From NCBI GenBank assembly GCA_011032825.1, contig JAADJZ010000025.1, positions 434,001 through 498,000 of the forward strand: a stretch of DNA of 64,000 nt. Reading direction: 5' to 3'. The position numbers were made by a program, and so were the translations under genes. The stretch comes from Massariosphaeria phaeospora. Lineage: Eukaryota > Ascomycota > Dothideomycetes > Pleosporales. The notes below the pieces were generated by a model that saw nothing but the letters and a program-made list of their open reading frames with translations, was not told the DNA's origin and ran no database searches. Below, piece by piece: positions 1-11,461 of the stretch. Positions within the stretch are counted from its first letter, which is position 1. Each line of letters starts with the position of its first letter.

Positions 1-209
1 ACTGTCCTGCGCTGCACTGCACTGCACCCTGCCCGCTGCCTCCTCTGCGCATCCTGCCCGCCGTCGCTCGCCACGTCCACACCGCACCCGCCCGCTGCGC
101 TGTCGAGCGCCAACTCCCGCCGGACCCTGCCACCCTGCTCGCACCGCCCAAGCGCTCTGGCGCCACCCTTGCCCTCCCGACTCGCGACACCCGGCCATGA
201 ACTACTAGC
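1..209 (+). other. C/T-rich leader of CDC24
   Basis: Very C-rich, low-G sequence with repeats of the type CTGCACTG, leading into the CDC24 start. It looks like a promoter/5' leader and contains no coding feature I can support. The window begins inside it, so the real promoter lies outside. Confidence 0.5.
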
Positions 210-3200
210 ATGGAGGTCGTCTTCCACTCTGGACTTGTCCGCGCCCACACCCACCAGCCCGAGCCCGCCCCGTCGGCCTCCTCCCGCAAGAACACCACCG
301 GCGGCACCCCGACCCTCATGTCCCACCAGAGCTACCAGAGCCAGTACTCGACCTTCTCCCACAGCAGCGCCCGCGACACCCAGTCCACCCAGGGCACCAC
401 CGCCTCGACCCTCTTTGGCCAGCAGCCGCCCGCCTTCCCTCCCGCCACGCCCGTCAACGGCGGGCCCGTCGAAGCCTCCAACAATGTCCTCAACAAGCGC
501 GCCGACAAGGACACGTCGCTCTTCCAGCGCTGTCTCAGTCTGCAGATGCGTCTGCGCCTGATTTCGGGCTTTGAGCGTTGGCTGGCCGAGGAGGAGGACA
601 AAGCCGACGATGACGCCGACCCCGTCACGCTGCTCTGGAGGACCTTTCGGCGGGGCTACCCGCTCATGGATCTCTACAACACCCTAGGACCCCAGACGCG
701 GCTGGTTGTGGACGAGTCCAATAAGAAACCAGGGTCTGAAAAGCGATTCGAGAAAATGGCAGCGTACAAGTTCATCCAGGGCTGCGTCAATGAGCTCAAG
801 TACAACCCCGAGGAATGTTTCATTCTCAGCGATCTGTATGGCGACGATACCACCGGATTCGTCAAGGTACGTGTCACCATAGCATATTGCCGCGCAACAT
901 ACTAACCATCACTCAGGTCACCAACGTGGTAAACCGCGTGCTGGACACTCTGATGCATCTGGGTATCATCAAGACCGAGATCGAGGTCTCCGACACAGCT
1001 TCTATTACTTCTACCGTGAAGAGGACACAGCGAGAGCACATCATCGATGAGTTAGTGCAGACGGAGCGAACTTATGTGCAGCATCTTGAGCTCCTGCAGT
1101 CCTTCAAGAAACTCGTCGAGGAAAAGGGTGTCATTACTGGGGACAGCGTCCACGACATCTTCCTAAATCTGAACGCTCTTCTCGACTTCCAGCGGCGATT
1201 CCTCATTCGCGTGGAACAGACAAACGCCCTGCCTTCGACTGAACAGAATTGGGGGCACCTCTTCGTATTATACAAAGATGCGTTCAAGGTCTACGAGCCG
1301 TACATTGCGAATCAGAAAAAGTGCGAAGAAGTCGCAATGAGGGAATACGAGAAATTGAGAGAAACTGGTGGATCCTCGGAGATGCAGCAGATGGTGGAAT
1401 CACCTACGCACTTGACTTCGTTTTTGCTGAAGCCGTTCCAACGGTTGGCCAAATACCCGTTACTGCTGAAGGTAGGCAATGGCTAGACGGGCGACCCAGC
1501 TACAATGTTAATATTAGTAGGAACTGCGTGATAAGGGCGATCTCGACGAGGGACGGAAAAGCGACATATCTAGTGGCATGGAAGCTGCTTCTGCCGTACT
1601 CCACAGGACCAATGCAGCTATTGCGCGAGAAGAGCGCGTTGAGGCTGTCGAAGAGCTCAAGACCTTGGTAGAAGATTGGAAGGGCCATCGAATCGAAGGA
1701 TTCGGCGATCTGCTTCTGTACGGAAATTTTACTGTTCTAAAAGGCGAAAGCATGAATGCGAAGAACGAGGAGCGAGATGTAGGTCTTACATTTTCTTCCA
1801 AGCAGGTACTTGATCATACCAAGCTCCTGCATTGCAATATTGAACTCCTCAACAGACCATCGCTAATTATAGTTCTAGTATAAAATCTATCTATTCGAGA
1901 TGATACTCCTGTGTTGCAAGGAGATGAATCCGAACAAGAAGAAGAACACGATGATGAACAAGCCGGTGACCAAAAATGGGAAGCCTAAGCTGCAGCTGAA
2001 AGGTCGGATCTTCATGCAGAACGTCACCGAGACTATATCACTTCAGAAGCCTGGTAAGAGTCAAACCCGAACAATACCAACCTGCTCATGCTGACTGTGA
2101 ATGTTAGGTTCATACACATGCCAGATCTTCTGGAAAGGGGACCCAGGAATTGAGAACTTCATCATAAAGTTCACTTCGGAAGAGACGATGAAGAAGTGGG
2201 CCACCCAAGTTGACACACAGAGACGCGTTTGGAAGGATCATGCCAGGGCCAGTAACGGTACAACCGCGTCTAAGCCCTCGGACACTCAGTTCAATTATAT
2301 GCGAGACCAAGTGCTCGAAAACCCGTACCGGGAAGACGATGATGACGGTGAAGATGAAGATGTAGACACCGTCGCTCCTGGCTACCCACAAGATAACTAC
2401 GGCGTCAGACAGAACAGCGCAAACAATCCACCGCGCTCTCGCTCTACGACGAGTGAGAGTGCCCCTCTGGCTGAGGCAGATTCAAGGGTACCGCCTCCAC
2501 GCTTTCCTATCGGCTATCCTCAGCCTCCACTAACGCTACGCACCCAACAGCTTGCAAGCTCAGCTCATCAGGACTCGTACTTTTCTCCAACTATCGATTC
2601 ACCAATGTCTACATATTCGACTGCGCGTACAAGCTCTTCATCCACGGGCACATTCCCGTTTCCAAGACAGGCCCCGCCCAATGGAGGGTATCACGAGGAA
2701 AACAATCGGTATACGGCCCCTGCCCCGGCCCGTAGCCACTTGTCTCGCGATGCGACAACCCGTAACATGCAACGACCTTCCTTACCACCTAATGCCGGCT
2801 CAGCAATGTCACAGGGCCGGCTAAGAGCCGCAAGCAGTCCGGATATCCACAATGCCAACGCCCCAGGACGGCGAATAGCAAACGGACAGCAGCCAGGCGT
2901 GCCAGATGTCCCACCTTTCCCAACTCATTATGCTTATAATGCCGCAATTGTGAATCGCAATCACACCAACTCGCCGGGCAGTCTACCGCCACGGTCCGCA
3001 ACGCAATCACCTGCAATACAACGAGATCGACTCGTCCAGCAACGAACAGCAGCGGAACTACAAAATGCTGATTATCATGTGGCCACCCGTCGCGATCCTG
3101 GACAGTCGAACTTATCGCGAACAATGACCCCCGCCTCCTCGTTTGAGCGTAGCCAGGGTACATTAACACCGGCATCGGTAGACTCCCGGACTATGTCTCC

Positions 3201-3549
3201 GCCCTTACCTCAGACTTCTGCGCCACAAGAAGGTAACGGCACCCTTCCGTCACAACTGAAAGTCAAGGTGCACTGCCAGTCAGCTGGAAGCAGCATGACG
3301 TTAGTCGTGAGCACAAACATAAGCTATCAGTCACTGAAAGACCGTATCGATGCAAAGCTTCAGCGTTCAACAAGCTTGACACTCAGCAACGGCCAGATGA
3401 AGCTAAAGTATCTAGATGACGATGATTTGGTTACTATTGCGTCAGATGAGGACGTACAAATAGCGTTCGAGACGTGGAAAGAACAACAACGAGATCTCAA
3501 TCCTGCAGGGCAAGCGTTGGGCGAAATTGAACTTTACTGTCAACGGTGA
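210..3549 (+). CDS. CDC24: Cdc24 Rho/Cdc42 guanine nucleotide exchange factor
   Basis: Exchange factor that loads Cdc42 with GTP at sites of polar growth. Five exons fit in phase: 210-866, 917-1471, 1521-1805, 1879-2053 and 2108-3549, giving about 1037 residues. Order: a low-complexity N-terminus; a Cdc24-type calponin-homology region (about 105-230, with CLSLQMRL and LSDLYGDDTTGFVKV); a DH domain (about 260-440, REHIIDELVQTERTYVQHL through LLKPFQRLAKYPLLLK); a PH domain (about 450-590, with IYLFEMILLCCKE); a long Ser/Pro-rich linker; and a C-terminal PB1 domain (KVKVHCQSAG ... YLDDDDLVTIASDEDVQIAF), which in this family binds the scaffold Bem1. The end of exon 3 is uncertain: a donor at 1770 would also keep phase. 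Translation could begin at 210 or at the in-frame ATG at 318. The length and domain order are usual for the family, so the assignment is firm. Confidence 0.96.
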
Positions 3550-5601
3550 TCCCGGCATACCCCTGGCGTCATGGGCTGGCATGTTGATGGCGTTTTGGGG
3601 GCTCACGGTTCTGTTCTCTACTTCCTTTCAAGGGCGGCTTCATCATCCATTATCTCGTCATTCTTGGGCGCATGGGTGTTTATTTTGTTGTTGCTACAGG
3701 CGTTTTTTTTGGGAAAGGAACATCGGGGTCTAACTTGTTCTATATGACGGGGGCGTATATGTCGGTTCATTCGCATGGGAAGCCTGCTGGCCAAAGAGTC
3801 GCCGGGCTTTTTTCGGCATGCAATCGGGATCCGTTCAAGAGCAGCATCTTATTTCTATTCGGACTTTTTTCTCTGCAGGAAAAACTGTTCGTCCGTATGC
3901 TGCATGTGTAGCGTAGTTGCCGTCGTCGTCGTCGGTTCGGCTCGGTTCAGTTCGGGCGCGGCTTGTGGTTGTCTCAGACGTGGGCGTGCGTGTGCGTGTG
4001 CGTGTGCGTGTGCGTGCTCAAAGACGGTACCTATGACCTGATGACGGCATGAACTTTTTGTTTTATTTACTGCGCGATGAGATACAAAGTGGCCTCCTTT
4101 TTGCCTTTTTGATTAGCAAAGACTTATTTTTATTTCTTTCACGGCCTGGGGGTGCGAGTGAGGTGAGTACTGAGACAACCTTATGCGTTTGTGGCGCGAG
4201 CATCGCGATTGCGATCTTGAACCTCCATCGTTCTTGCTACGATCTGATCTGCATCTGCCATGTGGCACTGTGGCTGCCGATGCAGAGGGTTCGCGGGCGG
4301 GCGGGCGGGCATTGGCTGTGATGTGGTGTGGCGTGTGCCGGTCCTTTGTTCCCGCTCCGCTCACGCTTCGACGAAAGTACGACTTGTTGGTCGTCCGCTT
4401 CTTGACGTCGATAGGACTCTGTTTCTCCCATGTACACCTAGGCCTGGACGAAGATGTGTAATTCTGCATGCATAGATATCAAATAGTCAAAGTATTATTA
4501 TGATGTGATGCGGCTGCCTAGTGTTGTCACCCGGCCCGGGGCGAAGCTGCGTTCAGCGCGCGCGCGTCATAATGGGAAGACGTGAGCAGAGTAGAGTAGA
4601 CAGGCAGGTCGGCATGATTGTGAGTGCTATCGATCCATCCCGAGGTCAACCTAAGCGTCACGATAGTCGGCTCGGTTCGGGTGACTAACGCCGCTCCCGG
4701 TCCTAGCTCGGTCCGGTACAGGCCGACCAGGGCCTCCCGAGGCCATGACTAAGCCCCATGTGATGCGACACTCGGCCTCCCAAGCTACGGCCCCAACCTA
4801 CCCAAACTATTTTTCTACTATATATATATTCATTAAATCCTCAAATCTCTCAACTAACAAAGCAGGTCCAAAAAAAGCAATGTACCCTGGGGGACTCACA
4901 ACAGTATGGGCTGCACATGCTGTGGGGGCGGCGCGGGTTCGAGTCTAGGATTCACCTGCTTTTCTGCGGAAAGAAAGGGCCGTTAGAATGCAGCAGGGCG
5001 TTGTTTTTTTTGGCTGGATTTTTTTTATGGGGTGGGGTGGGCTGGTAGAAGAGAGATTGCGCATATTCTGACGACTCCTGTACGTATGTATGTAATAACA
5101 GGTAGTGAGAAGTATTTTGCTTTCTTGAATCCGCTATAAGCTGTCCCTTTTAACACGAGTTTCATACAGGCACAGTGGCACAATGAAGATCTAGTTAATT
5201 GATTTGGATCGCCTATAGAATGCCAGGCGACCAAGAGGCCAAGGCTATAAAGAGGGATGGCAAAGAGTCTGATAGGACCTCTTTGCCTGCCAGCGTTTGG
5301 CAAAAGCCCGAACCGTAGATAGCGCAAATCCGAACATGACATGCGGGGAGAGACCGACAGACCGTTCCCTCGCGCGCAAAGATCAATGTCCTTGCATCAT
5401 CCACCGTATTGAACATAGTAACGAACCACCATTTCCGAGCCCGAGACAAAAGAGATATTAAACAGAAAGGCAGAAAGTAAAGAGAGAGAGTAGCCCAAGA
5501 GCCTGGTATATCGCATCGAGAACGCCCCCCCATGCCTCCCAAAACAGAAAACCTGAAATCAAGAAAACCTTTGAAAAAGAAAATCACATCTCGAAAAGAG
5601 A
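3550..5601. other. Intergenic, convergent ends of CDC24 and the G-alpha-like gene
   Basis: About 2 kb between two convergent genes. I see no credible gene. It holds a GTGTGC-type microsatellite (3985-4017), a short GGGC run near 4300-4310, AT-rich tracts near 4810-4840 and several T-runs. A tRNA-like GGTTCGAGTC at about 4936-4945 was examined and rejected. Confidence 0.6.
3985..4017. repeat. (GTGTGC)n microsatellite
   Basis: Tandem copies of GTGTGC/CGTGTG, about five to six units, downstream of CDC24. Read directly from the sequence; no function implied. Confidence 0.85.
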
Positions 5602-7533
5602 TCAAAAATGGACCGTAGACCCTGTCAACGCCCGCGACGAACTCGATTTGCTCGTGCCCGTGCCACTCCACACGGGCGAGCTCAACGACTTCTCGCCACC
5701 CTTCGAGGCAGGGGTATTGCGTCCCGCCGAGCTGGTCGTCTCCCAGATCTCACTCCTCGCCTTCCGCTGCTGGATGTGAGACAGCGTCTTCTTGAGCGCA
5801 GCGTACAGGTGATGGTTATCGCTCATATCGAGATCGACCCAGAACGAGTAGATGCTCAGTCGGTTCCGATTCACGTCCTTGAAGCGGCGCAGGATGTACT
5901 GTCTTGCAGCTGTCTCGGGGTCGTCGCCGGGGAAGTGGTCCGGGAAGAAGGTCGAGAGTGGCGCGTGTTTGAGTTTCTCGCGGAAGCGGCTGAAGTTATT
6001 GAGTACCAGGATGACTGATGAGCCGGAGAATTTGGGCGAGTTGGCCCACGACTCGAAGGTTGCAAAGTCGTCGAGGAGCTGGGATTCGGTGGATTGGCCT
6101 AGGTAGGGGCGGTCGTACATGCTGATGTCAACACAGTACATGAGGGCTGATGCGTCTTCGAGCTGGTGAAACCAGCGCTTGCGAAACTGGTCGGGGATGT
6201 AGCCGCTGATGTTGAAAAGGTGTACATCGAGCTCATTCCAGGTGAAGCGTAGTTCCTTGATGCCGCCACCCATGGAGTGGTTAAGGCGGACGATGTCAGT
6301 TTCGGTCGGCACGTAGTCGGTGGCGCCCATGCGAGCGAGCTCATGAACGAAATAGTCGGCGTACTGCGGGAAATCGATCTCGAAGTTTTTGATGTAGAGG
6401 GTGGAGAATTCGGTGCTGCGCCAGATATTTTCGATCGAGTGGACGGCGGCAGGCGTGATGCGGTCCATGTCTACGGTCTCAACTTCGTGGAGAAGGACGG
6501 CGAAATCTTGGTTCAAGTCTTCGGGAAGGGGGACGCCGGTGTCTTTGAGGAGATCAATCATGGAATGGACGAGGAGGCGGATTGTTTTGCGGATTGCCTG
6601 ACGGTACTCTACACGCTCCTCTCTCGGGTACCCTTCGGCATAGATACATTTCATTTGCCGCATGATCAGCTCCTTACCGCTGTTAACCATGCCCATCAGA
6701 ACGAGCTTCGTTTCTCGTCGGAACATGGTGGCGTCTTCTTCCAGTTTGCGGTCGATTGCTTCCGAGCGCATCACTGCAGCTGCATCTAGGTAATCTTCTT
6801 CTGTGGGCGTCTCATCGGGATCCTTTTTGAACAGTTTGAAATAGAAAAGCAGTCTGAACCACTGGATCGTTCGCGAGAGCTGAGACAGCGCATTGATACA
6901 CCGAGCATTCCATTTCGACATTCGGACTAACGTAGCAAGAGAAGACGCGTCCTCCTTTCGAATCTGCCTGCTCTTATGGAGTAATATCTTTCGCTGTGCT
7001 GTTGCGTGACTGTATGCGGTTAGACTGGACGGTCCACGCGTTCGCAGTGGTGGTAGTCCTGCGGCGCAGAAAGGAGCTTACCACTTGCATGCCGCAAGAA
7101 GCAGATTCACAGCGTCCGTCTGCCGTTTTGCTACAACTCTTAAACGGGTCATAGACCGCCTACCGACGGCGAATTTGAGCTTAATTGCACAGTCCGTGAT
7201 GTCGTGGTCTGGCTGCTGCAGTTTCGCGGTGAGGCTGTCCAGCTCCCGGACAAGCAGCTTGCACGAGTTCATCAACAGGTCGAGGTCTGTGAGCAGCTGT
7301 GAGTGCATGTTATTTATGCCATAGTGCATCCAGTCCTGCATCTCGGCGAGACTTGTTTTCAGAGCGGTCAACTGGGCGATCAGGTTGATGAAGGTGCCTT
7401 TGCTGTCTTTGCGGCGGTCGTGGAGCTGTCGCAAACCATTGATGGACTGGCGTAGCCTGTGGATATTGGAGCCGACAGCGCCCATGAGAGCCCATGCCGC
7501 CTTGTCGTCGGCTGCTGCTGGGTTGGGAGCCAT
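5602..7533 (-). CDS. Helical NLR-like N-domain fused to a degenerate G-protein alpha domain
   Basis: Two exons, 7533-7082 and 7009-5602, joined over a 72-nt intron (donor GTAAGC, branch CTAAC, acceptor CATACAG), give 619 residues. Residues 1-150 are all-helical and resemble the N-terminal domains of fungal STAND/NLR-type proteins (ALMGAVGSNIHRLRQSINGL; a conserved W in AEMQDWMHY). Residues about 230-560 align along their length with G-alpha: SEAIDRKLEED, a P-loop region, a DVGGQR-like region, a NKxD-like region and a TCAT-like region. Every nucleotide-binding motif is altered: P-loop GMVNSGKEL has Glu where Ser/Thr binds magnesium, DVGGQR has become NISGYIPDQ, NKxD is LNNFSRF and TCAT is WVDLDM. 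The C-terminus has no G-alpha receptor tail but a Ser/Gly-rich extension. I infer a protein that does not hydrolyse GTP normally. An upstream in-frame ATG at 7596 exists, but 7533 (MAPNP) suits the family better. The first exon reads in frame into TAA at the donor, so without the intron two ORFs would be called. Confidence 0.82.
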
Positions 7534-8242
7534 TGCGATTCGAATCGAGTCGCGCGGGCGACAGGAGCTAACTATAACGAAGAGAGTAGAAGGCAAGTAT
7601 CCGGGTTCGTAGATGTCAGCTGTGGATGGCGCGCATAGCCCCCGCGCGAGGTTAGCTGGGGGTTAGTGTGTCCGAAGGACGGACAGGGGCTTCGATAAAC
7701 CCCGGCGTGCAGATTTAGCCAATATTCGCAGCGTTGGCGGGACGTTGTAACATCAATCAGCAAAAGGAACAGAGGTTAGAGAGCTTGGTGTTCCCGGCTA
7801 CTCGACGCACTATTGTGGTAGTCAAGTTGTGAGTGTTGTTGATGTGACTGCGCCGGCCGGGGTGATCCAAGCCGGCCCGGGCTAGCGTGTCCATCACGTG
7901 CAATGCCCAGCCTCGGGCCGGTGGTGATCCGAAGCACCGCCGCCACCCGTCGAAAGGCCCAGCACACAAGTCTTGCCGACACTTCGGTGGGTGACCACCT
8001 GCTTTTCTTGAGGAGAACATCGATTCCTCTTCTTTTCTGACGTTGTTCTCGTTGTTTGAGCAAGCCGGCCAACAAATGAAGGCAAGAATAGCCGATATCG
8101 ATAGGCCTAGCGGCGTGCTCAAAATTTCTGCGTCATCCTGCTAGGCACCTGCGGAAGAACAGTCACACCTTTGCGCCATGAGCTGGCCTATAGATACACT
8201 CGCAGTGTAGACTACTCTTGATTCTGAGACGTAACTGTCACT
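7534..8242. other. Divergent promoter region
   Basis: About 0.7 kb between the G-alpha-like gene (-) and the F-box/WD40 gene (+), so it should hold both promoters. Small open frames on the minus strand here lack gene-like composition. No specific element recognised. Confidence 0.5.
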
Positions 8243-10246
8243 ATGGTGGCCACACTCAGTGCACTGCCGAACGAGATCCTCTCTCTTGTGACTAACCACC
8301 TCGATCGTCCGAAAGACCTCCTACATCTTTCTCTGAGCAGCCGCAGACTGTACGACTTCTCCCAGCTTGACGGATGGAAAGCCCTCCTGAAGGGCCGTTT
8401 TGGCCTCAAAGGGCTGGACTCCGATGCGCGAACAGCCGTCCATGGGCTTACTACTCTGTATCGCAACTGGGATCGCAAGGCTTTTGTTGCAAGATATCTC
8501 GATCCTGCACCGGACACGACGGATATGAGCACGTGGGAGAATTTAAAGTGGAGAGGACCTCAGGGCCAAACCATGGGCTACCAGCCAAGCATTGACAGCT
8601 ATGAAGACGTGTTTGGCAGTTGGACGGAAAGGCGAGAGGTCCTAGCTTGGTCTGCGGGAACACAAATTGCGATGAGAGTCAAAGAGACGGGATCAAAAGT
8701 AGCCAGAGATCGAACCGGGCATCAAGACTTGGACACCGACTCTGGGCTTCCCGGTCAGTTCGACAACTTTAACCACAAGAGTCTGTGGTATACGTACAAG
8801 ATTCCGCAGAGTTCAGAAGGCCGCGACGATATCACAGCATTGAAGATCCTTCGGCCTCACCAAACGGATGATGATAGCGAGACCCTAGTGTTCGGCACCG
8901 CATCTGGACACTTGACCTTGCTGAACGTTAGTCCTGGCCGCAAGGTGACCAGCGAGCAAATGTGCAAAACCGACCATCGAGCAGTTGGCTCATTATCGAT
9001 ATCTTTTGATGCCGACCCTTTGATGGCTGCAATCCTGGGGGAGACGACGTTGGCTCTATATCCCGTCAAACGGGATCATCTCAACGGAGAGGGCATCGAG
9101 CCTCTAAGTCAAGTGACGCCAACTACGCACGCTCGAAACGGGCGCATATGGTCATGCAGCTTCATATCAAAAGACCAAGTAGCACTGGGCAGGGGACCTT
9201 CCTATGTACCCATCGATGTCTACGAGATTACACCGAGTGGGTTCAGCGCGCTACCTCTTCGGACTTTTGATTTCGGCACAAGCTTCAGAAGAGATGCCGG
9301 AACACATTCGGGTGTTAAATATGCCACATCCGTATATCCCGTGCTCCCGCTCCCTACAAACGCGCAAGGTGGGTCTGAACAGAGTCAAGTTTTCTTATCT
9401 GGCGGCTATGACGGTATCATCAGATTACACGACATGCGCTCACCACATTCCTTCGAAACCTTTTTCTGGGACGTCACCAACGACTCTTCTATATACTCAC
9501 TTGCTCTCCAGGGCTCAGAGCGCGTTGTAGCAGGCATGGCAAGACACAGTATGCTCAAAGTTTTCGACTTGCGGCTCTCTGGTTCGCACGCCTACCACAC
9601 CATCCGGCTCTCCGCTCAACAGCCACCTAAGTCTAAGGCCAAGTCTTTCTCATTCGAATCGATTGTCTTTGGAGAGGACACCAAAACTATCACGTCCATC
9701 TCCGGGGGTTGGAATCTTTACCTCAACCCCAGAAACCCCGACCGCCATAGAGTCCGCACGCCTCATGCCCGCCCTCATCGAACGACCGAAGACTCGCCAA
9801 TATACAGTCTCTCTATTCCATCACCCATGTCACCAAACATATATGCCGGCAGGGAGGGCTCGATAACGTCCCTCACCTTCCTATCAGTGGCGGACCCTCA
9901 CCCGGACCCACTCCTGTCTTCCGCTATTCAACGCTTCCCGGACACAAATGCCATCGACATCAAGAGCTCATACGATCCCTCGGATGATGTGATGAACCTG
10001 GGCATGTATGAACAAGGGGATGAGCAACATTTAGGCATGCAGTTAATGATTCAAGACAGCGTGGGGATGGGTGTAGTTAAAAGCGCGGAACAGAGGAACG
10101 AGGGTCGGTTTCGAGGGCTAGATGAGCGTTGGAAAGATCCCAGTGAGGATCGGTGGGAGAGGGGGCAGGAGCCGCCGCAGAACAGGAGAGGTGGCGGCCG
10201 CGGGAGGGGCGGACGAGGTGGGCGGGGAAGAGGCCGCGGGAGGTAG
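8243..10246 (+). CDS. F-box and WD40-repeat protein with RGG tail
   Basis: Single exon, 667 residues. An F-box lies at the very N-terminus (LPNEILSLVTNHL, then LLHLSLSSRRLYDF, about residues 7-45), which in this class recruits Skp1 of an SCF ubiquitin ligase. WD-like repeats follow from about residue 190 to 500 (for example VFGTASGHLTLLNV, FLSGGYDGIIRLHDMRSPHSFE, VVAGMARHSMLKVFDLR), forming a propeller likely to bind the substrate. The last 25 residues are RGG/GRG repeats, a feature usual in RNA-binding or arginine-methylated proteins and uncommon on an F-box protein. The substrate is unknown; I did not find enough to tie it to a named F-box protein. Confidence 0.85.
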   Translation: MVATLSALPNEILSLVTNHLDRPKDLLHLSLSSRRLYDFSQLDGWKALLKGRFGLKGLDSDARTAVHGLTTLYRNWDRKAFVARYLDPAPDTTDMSTWENLKWRGPQGQTMGYQPSIDSYEDVFGSWTERREVLAWSAGTQIAMRVKETGSKVARDRTGHQDLDTDSGLPGQFDNFNHKSLWYTYKIPQSSEGRDDITALKILRPHQTDDDSETLVFGTASGHLTLLNVSPGRKVTSEQMCKTDHRAVGSLSISFDADPLMAAILGETTLALYPVKRDHLNGEGIEPLSQVTPTTHARNGRIWSCSFISKDQVALGRGPSYVPIDVYEITPSGFSALPLRTFDFGTSFRRDAGTHSGVKYATSVYPVLPLPTNAQGGSEQSQVFLSGGYDGIIRLHDMRSPHSFETFFWDVTNDSSIYSLALQGSERVVAGMARHSMLKVFDLRLSGSHAYHTIRLSAQQPPKSKAKSFSFESIVFGEDTKTITSISGGWNLYLNPRNPDRHRVRTPHARPHRTTEDSPIYSLSIPSPMSPNIYAGREGSITSLTFLSVADPHPDPLLSSAIQRFPDTNAIDIKSSYDPSDDVMNLGMYEQGDEQHLGMQLMIQDSVGMGVVKSAEQRNEGRFRGLDERWKDPSEDRWERGQEPPQNRRGGGRGRGGRGGRGRGRGR

Positions 10247-11461
10247 GGGATATGCTTGCGCAGTTTTCCAGTCTAAAGAAACTCGATAGAAATGGCCGTT
10301 TTGGAAGGGCTGTTATATCCTTCGAAGAAATTCCGACAAAGCACCTAGACAGCGGATAATACATGGCGTAGACGAAAACAACTAATCAATATACCATCAC
10401 CACGAAGTATACTAAACAAAAGTCTAAAGGTTATACACTGAAAACCAAAATCAAATAACGACCTCCAACTCCCGATCGAGGCAGCACACCGCCAGCTAAC
10501 ATTCGTTGTGTCTTCCCCACTACACGCGGACAGTCCAGCAAATCGCAGCACTTTGGTGTCCATTCGCTACACCCATACCTGTGCTGAGCGGACAGGTCTA
10601 GAAAGCGGTACGAGAAGCAAGCGACAAGAATAATCATTAATTGTTTGATGCTTTGCCTTCGGGGCCCCTGCTCATGCAATCGCTTGCCTCACAAGACAAA
10701 TCCTGCTTGGAAAGAGGGTCGCGAGTTGTGTCCCAAGGCGGAAAAGGACGGTGCTGAGGTGTGTCTCCCAGCGATGGGCATGCGGATGTTCTCAACGCTT
10801 CTTGTATGCCACCATCGTGTCGGCGGATTACACGGTGGGCCATGGCTAGCTAACCCCGGTAGCATCTCACAAGCGTCTCCATAACCGACCATGTTTCGTC
10901 CGTTACTCCTTTGTTCAAACGAGTGAAGCTGAGAAAGACTGAGGTATGCATACCATCACAGGCCATGGACCGGTGGATTACCTAGTTCGGGTATCACATG
11001 GAGGGGGCGCGGTACCCCGAGTTCCTCTCTTTCTGCTCATTCAAGACGTTGCGCCGCTTGGCGTAAGCCCCTTGTCTTTGACCGTTTCGGGCAATCTACT
11101 CCATCACGGCGACTCGGCTAGTATCCGGTTCCGAATACCATCTTAGTTGCCGTCCGAGTTGCGCGTCTTGCGGTGACAGCGGTGACGACAATAATAGTGG
11201 AAATATTCTGGGGGCGTCAAAGGGTCTGTTGAGTTACTGTGCAGGCGTGGGTTCCAGCCCCCAACTTCTCACATCGTCCACATCGTATCGCGCGACCAAT
11301 CGGGTTAGATCATGGCTCGTATTGGTCGCCAATCCGGTCTTTCTGGATTCCTGGATTGGCAAGAGCGAAGGCCATGTGTGGATAGTAAAGGGGTCGAGAC
11401 GAAGACGCGTCAATGACGGCTCAGATGTACACTGAACGCTTTGGGTAGTAAGGTTGCGGAC
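10247..11461. other. Intergenic between convergent F-box/WD40 and bZIP-like genes
   Basis: About 1.2 kb with scattered short open frames on both strands, none with recognisable domain content or splice support. I see no gene or repeat in it. Confidence 0.55.

Noticed and set aside
4860..4965. Possible tRNA (GGTTCGAGTC motif with T-loop look)
   Set aside because: The flanking bases do not form a T-stem, and no matching D-arm or acceptor stem could be drawn.
7757..8122. Nested minus-strand open frames between the G-alpha-like and F-box/WD40 genes
   Set aside because: Three overlapping frames of about 60-120 codons in the shared promoter, with no domain or splice evidence.
10645..10892. Overlapping short open frames on both strands downstream of the F-box/WD40 gene
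   Set aside because: Less than 80 codons, opposite-strand mirror frames, no family resemblance.
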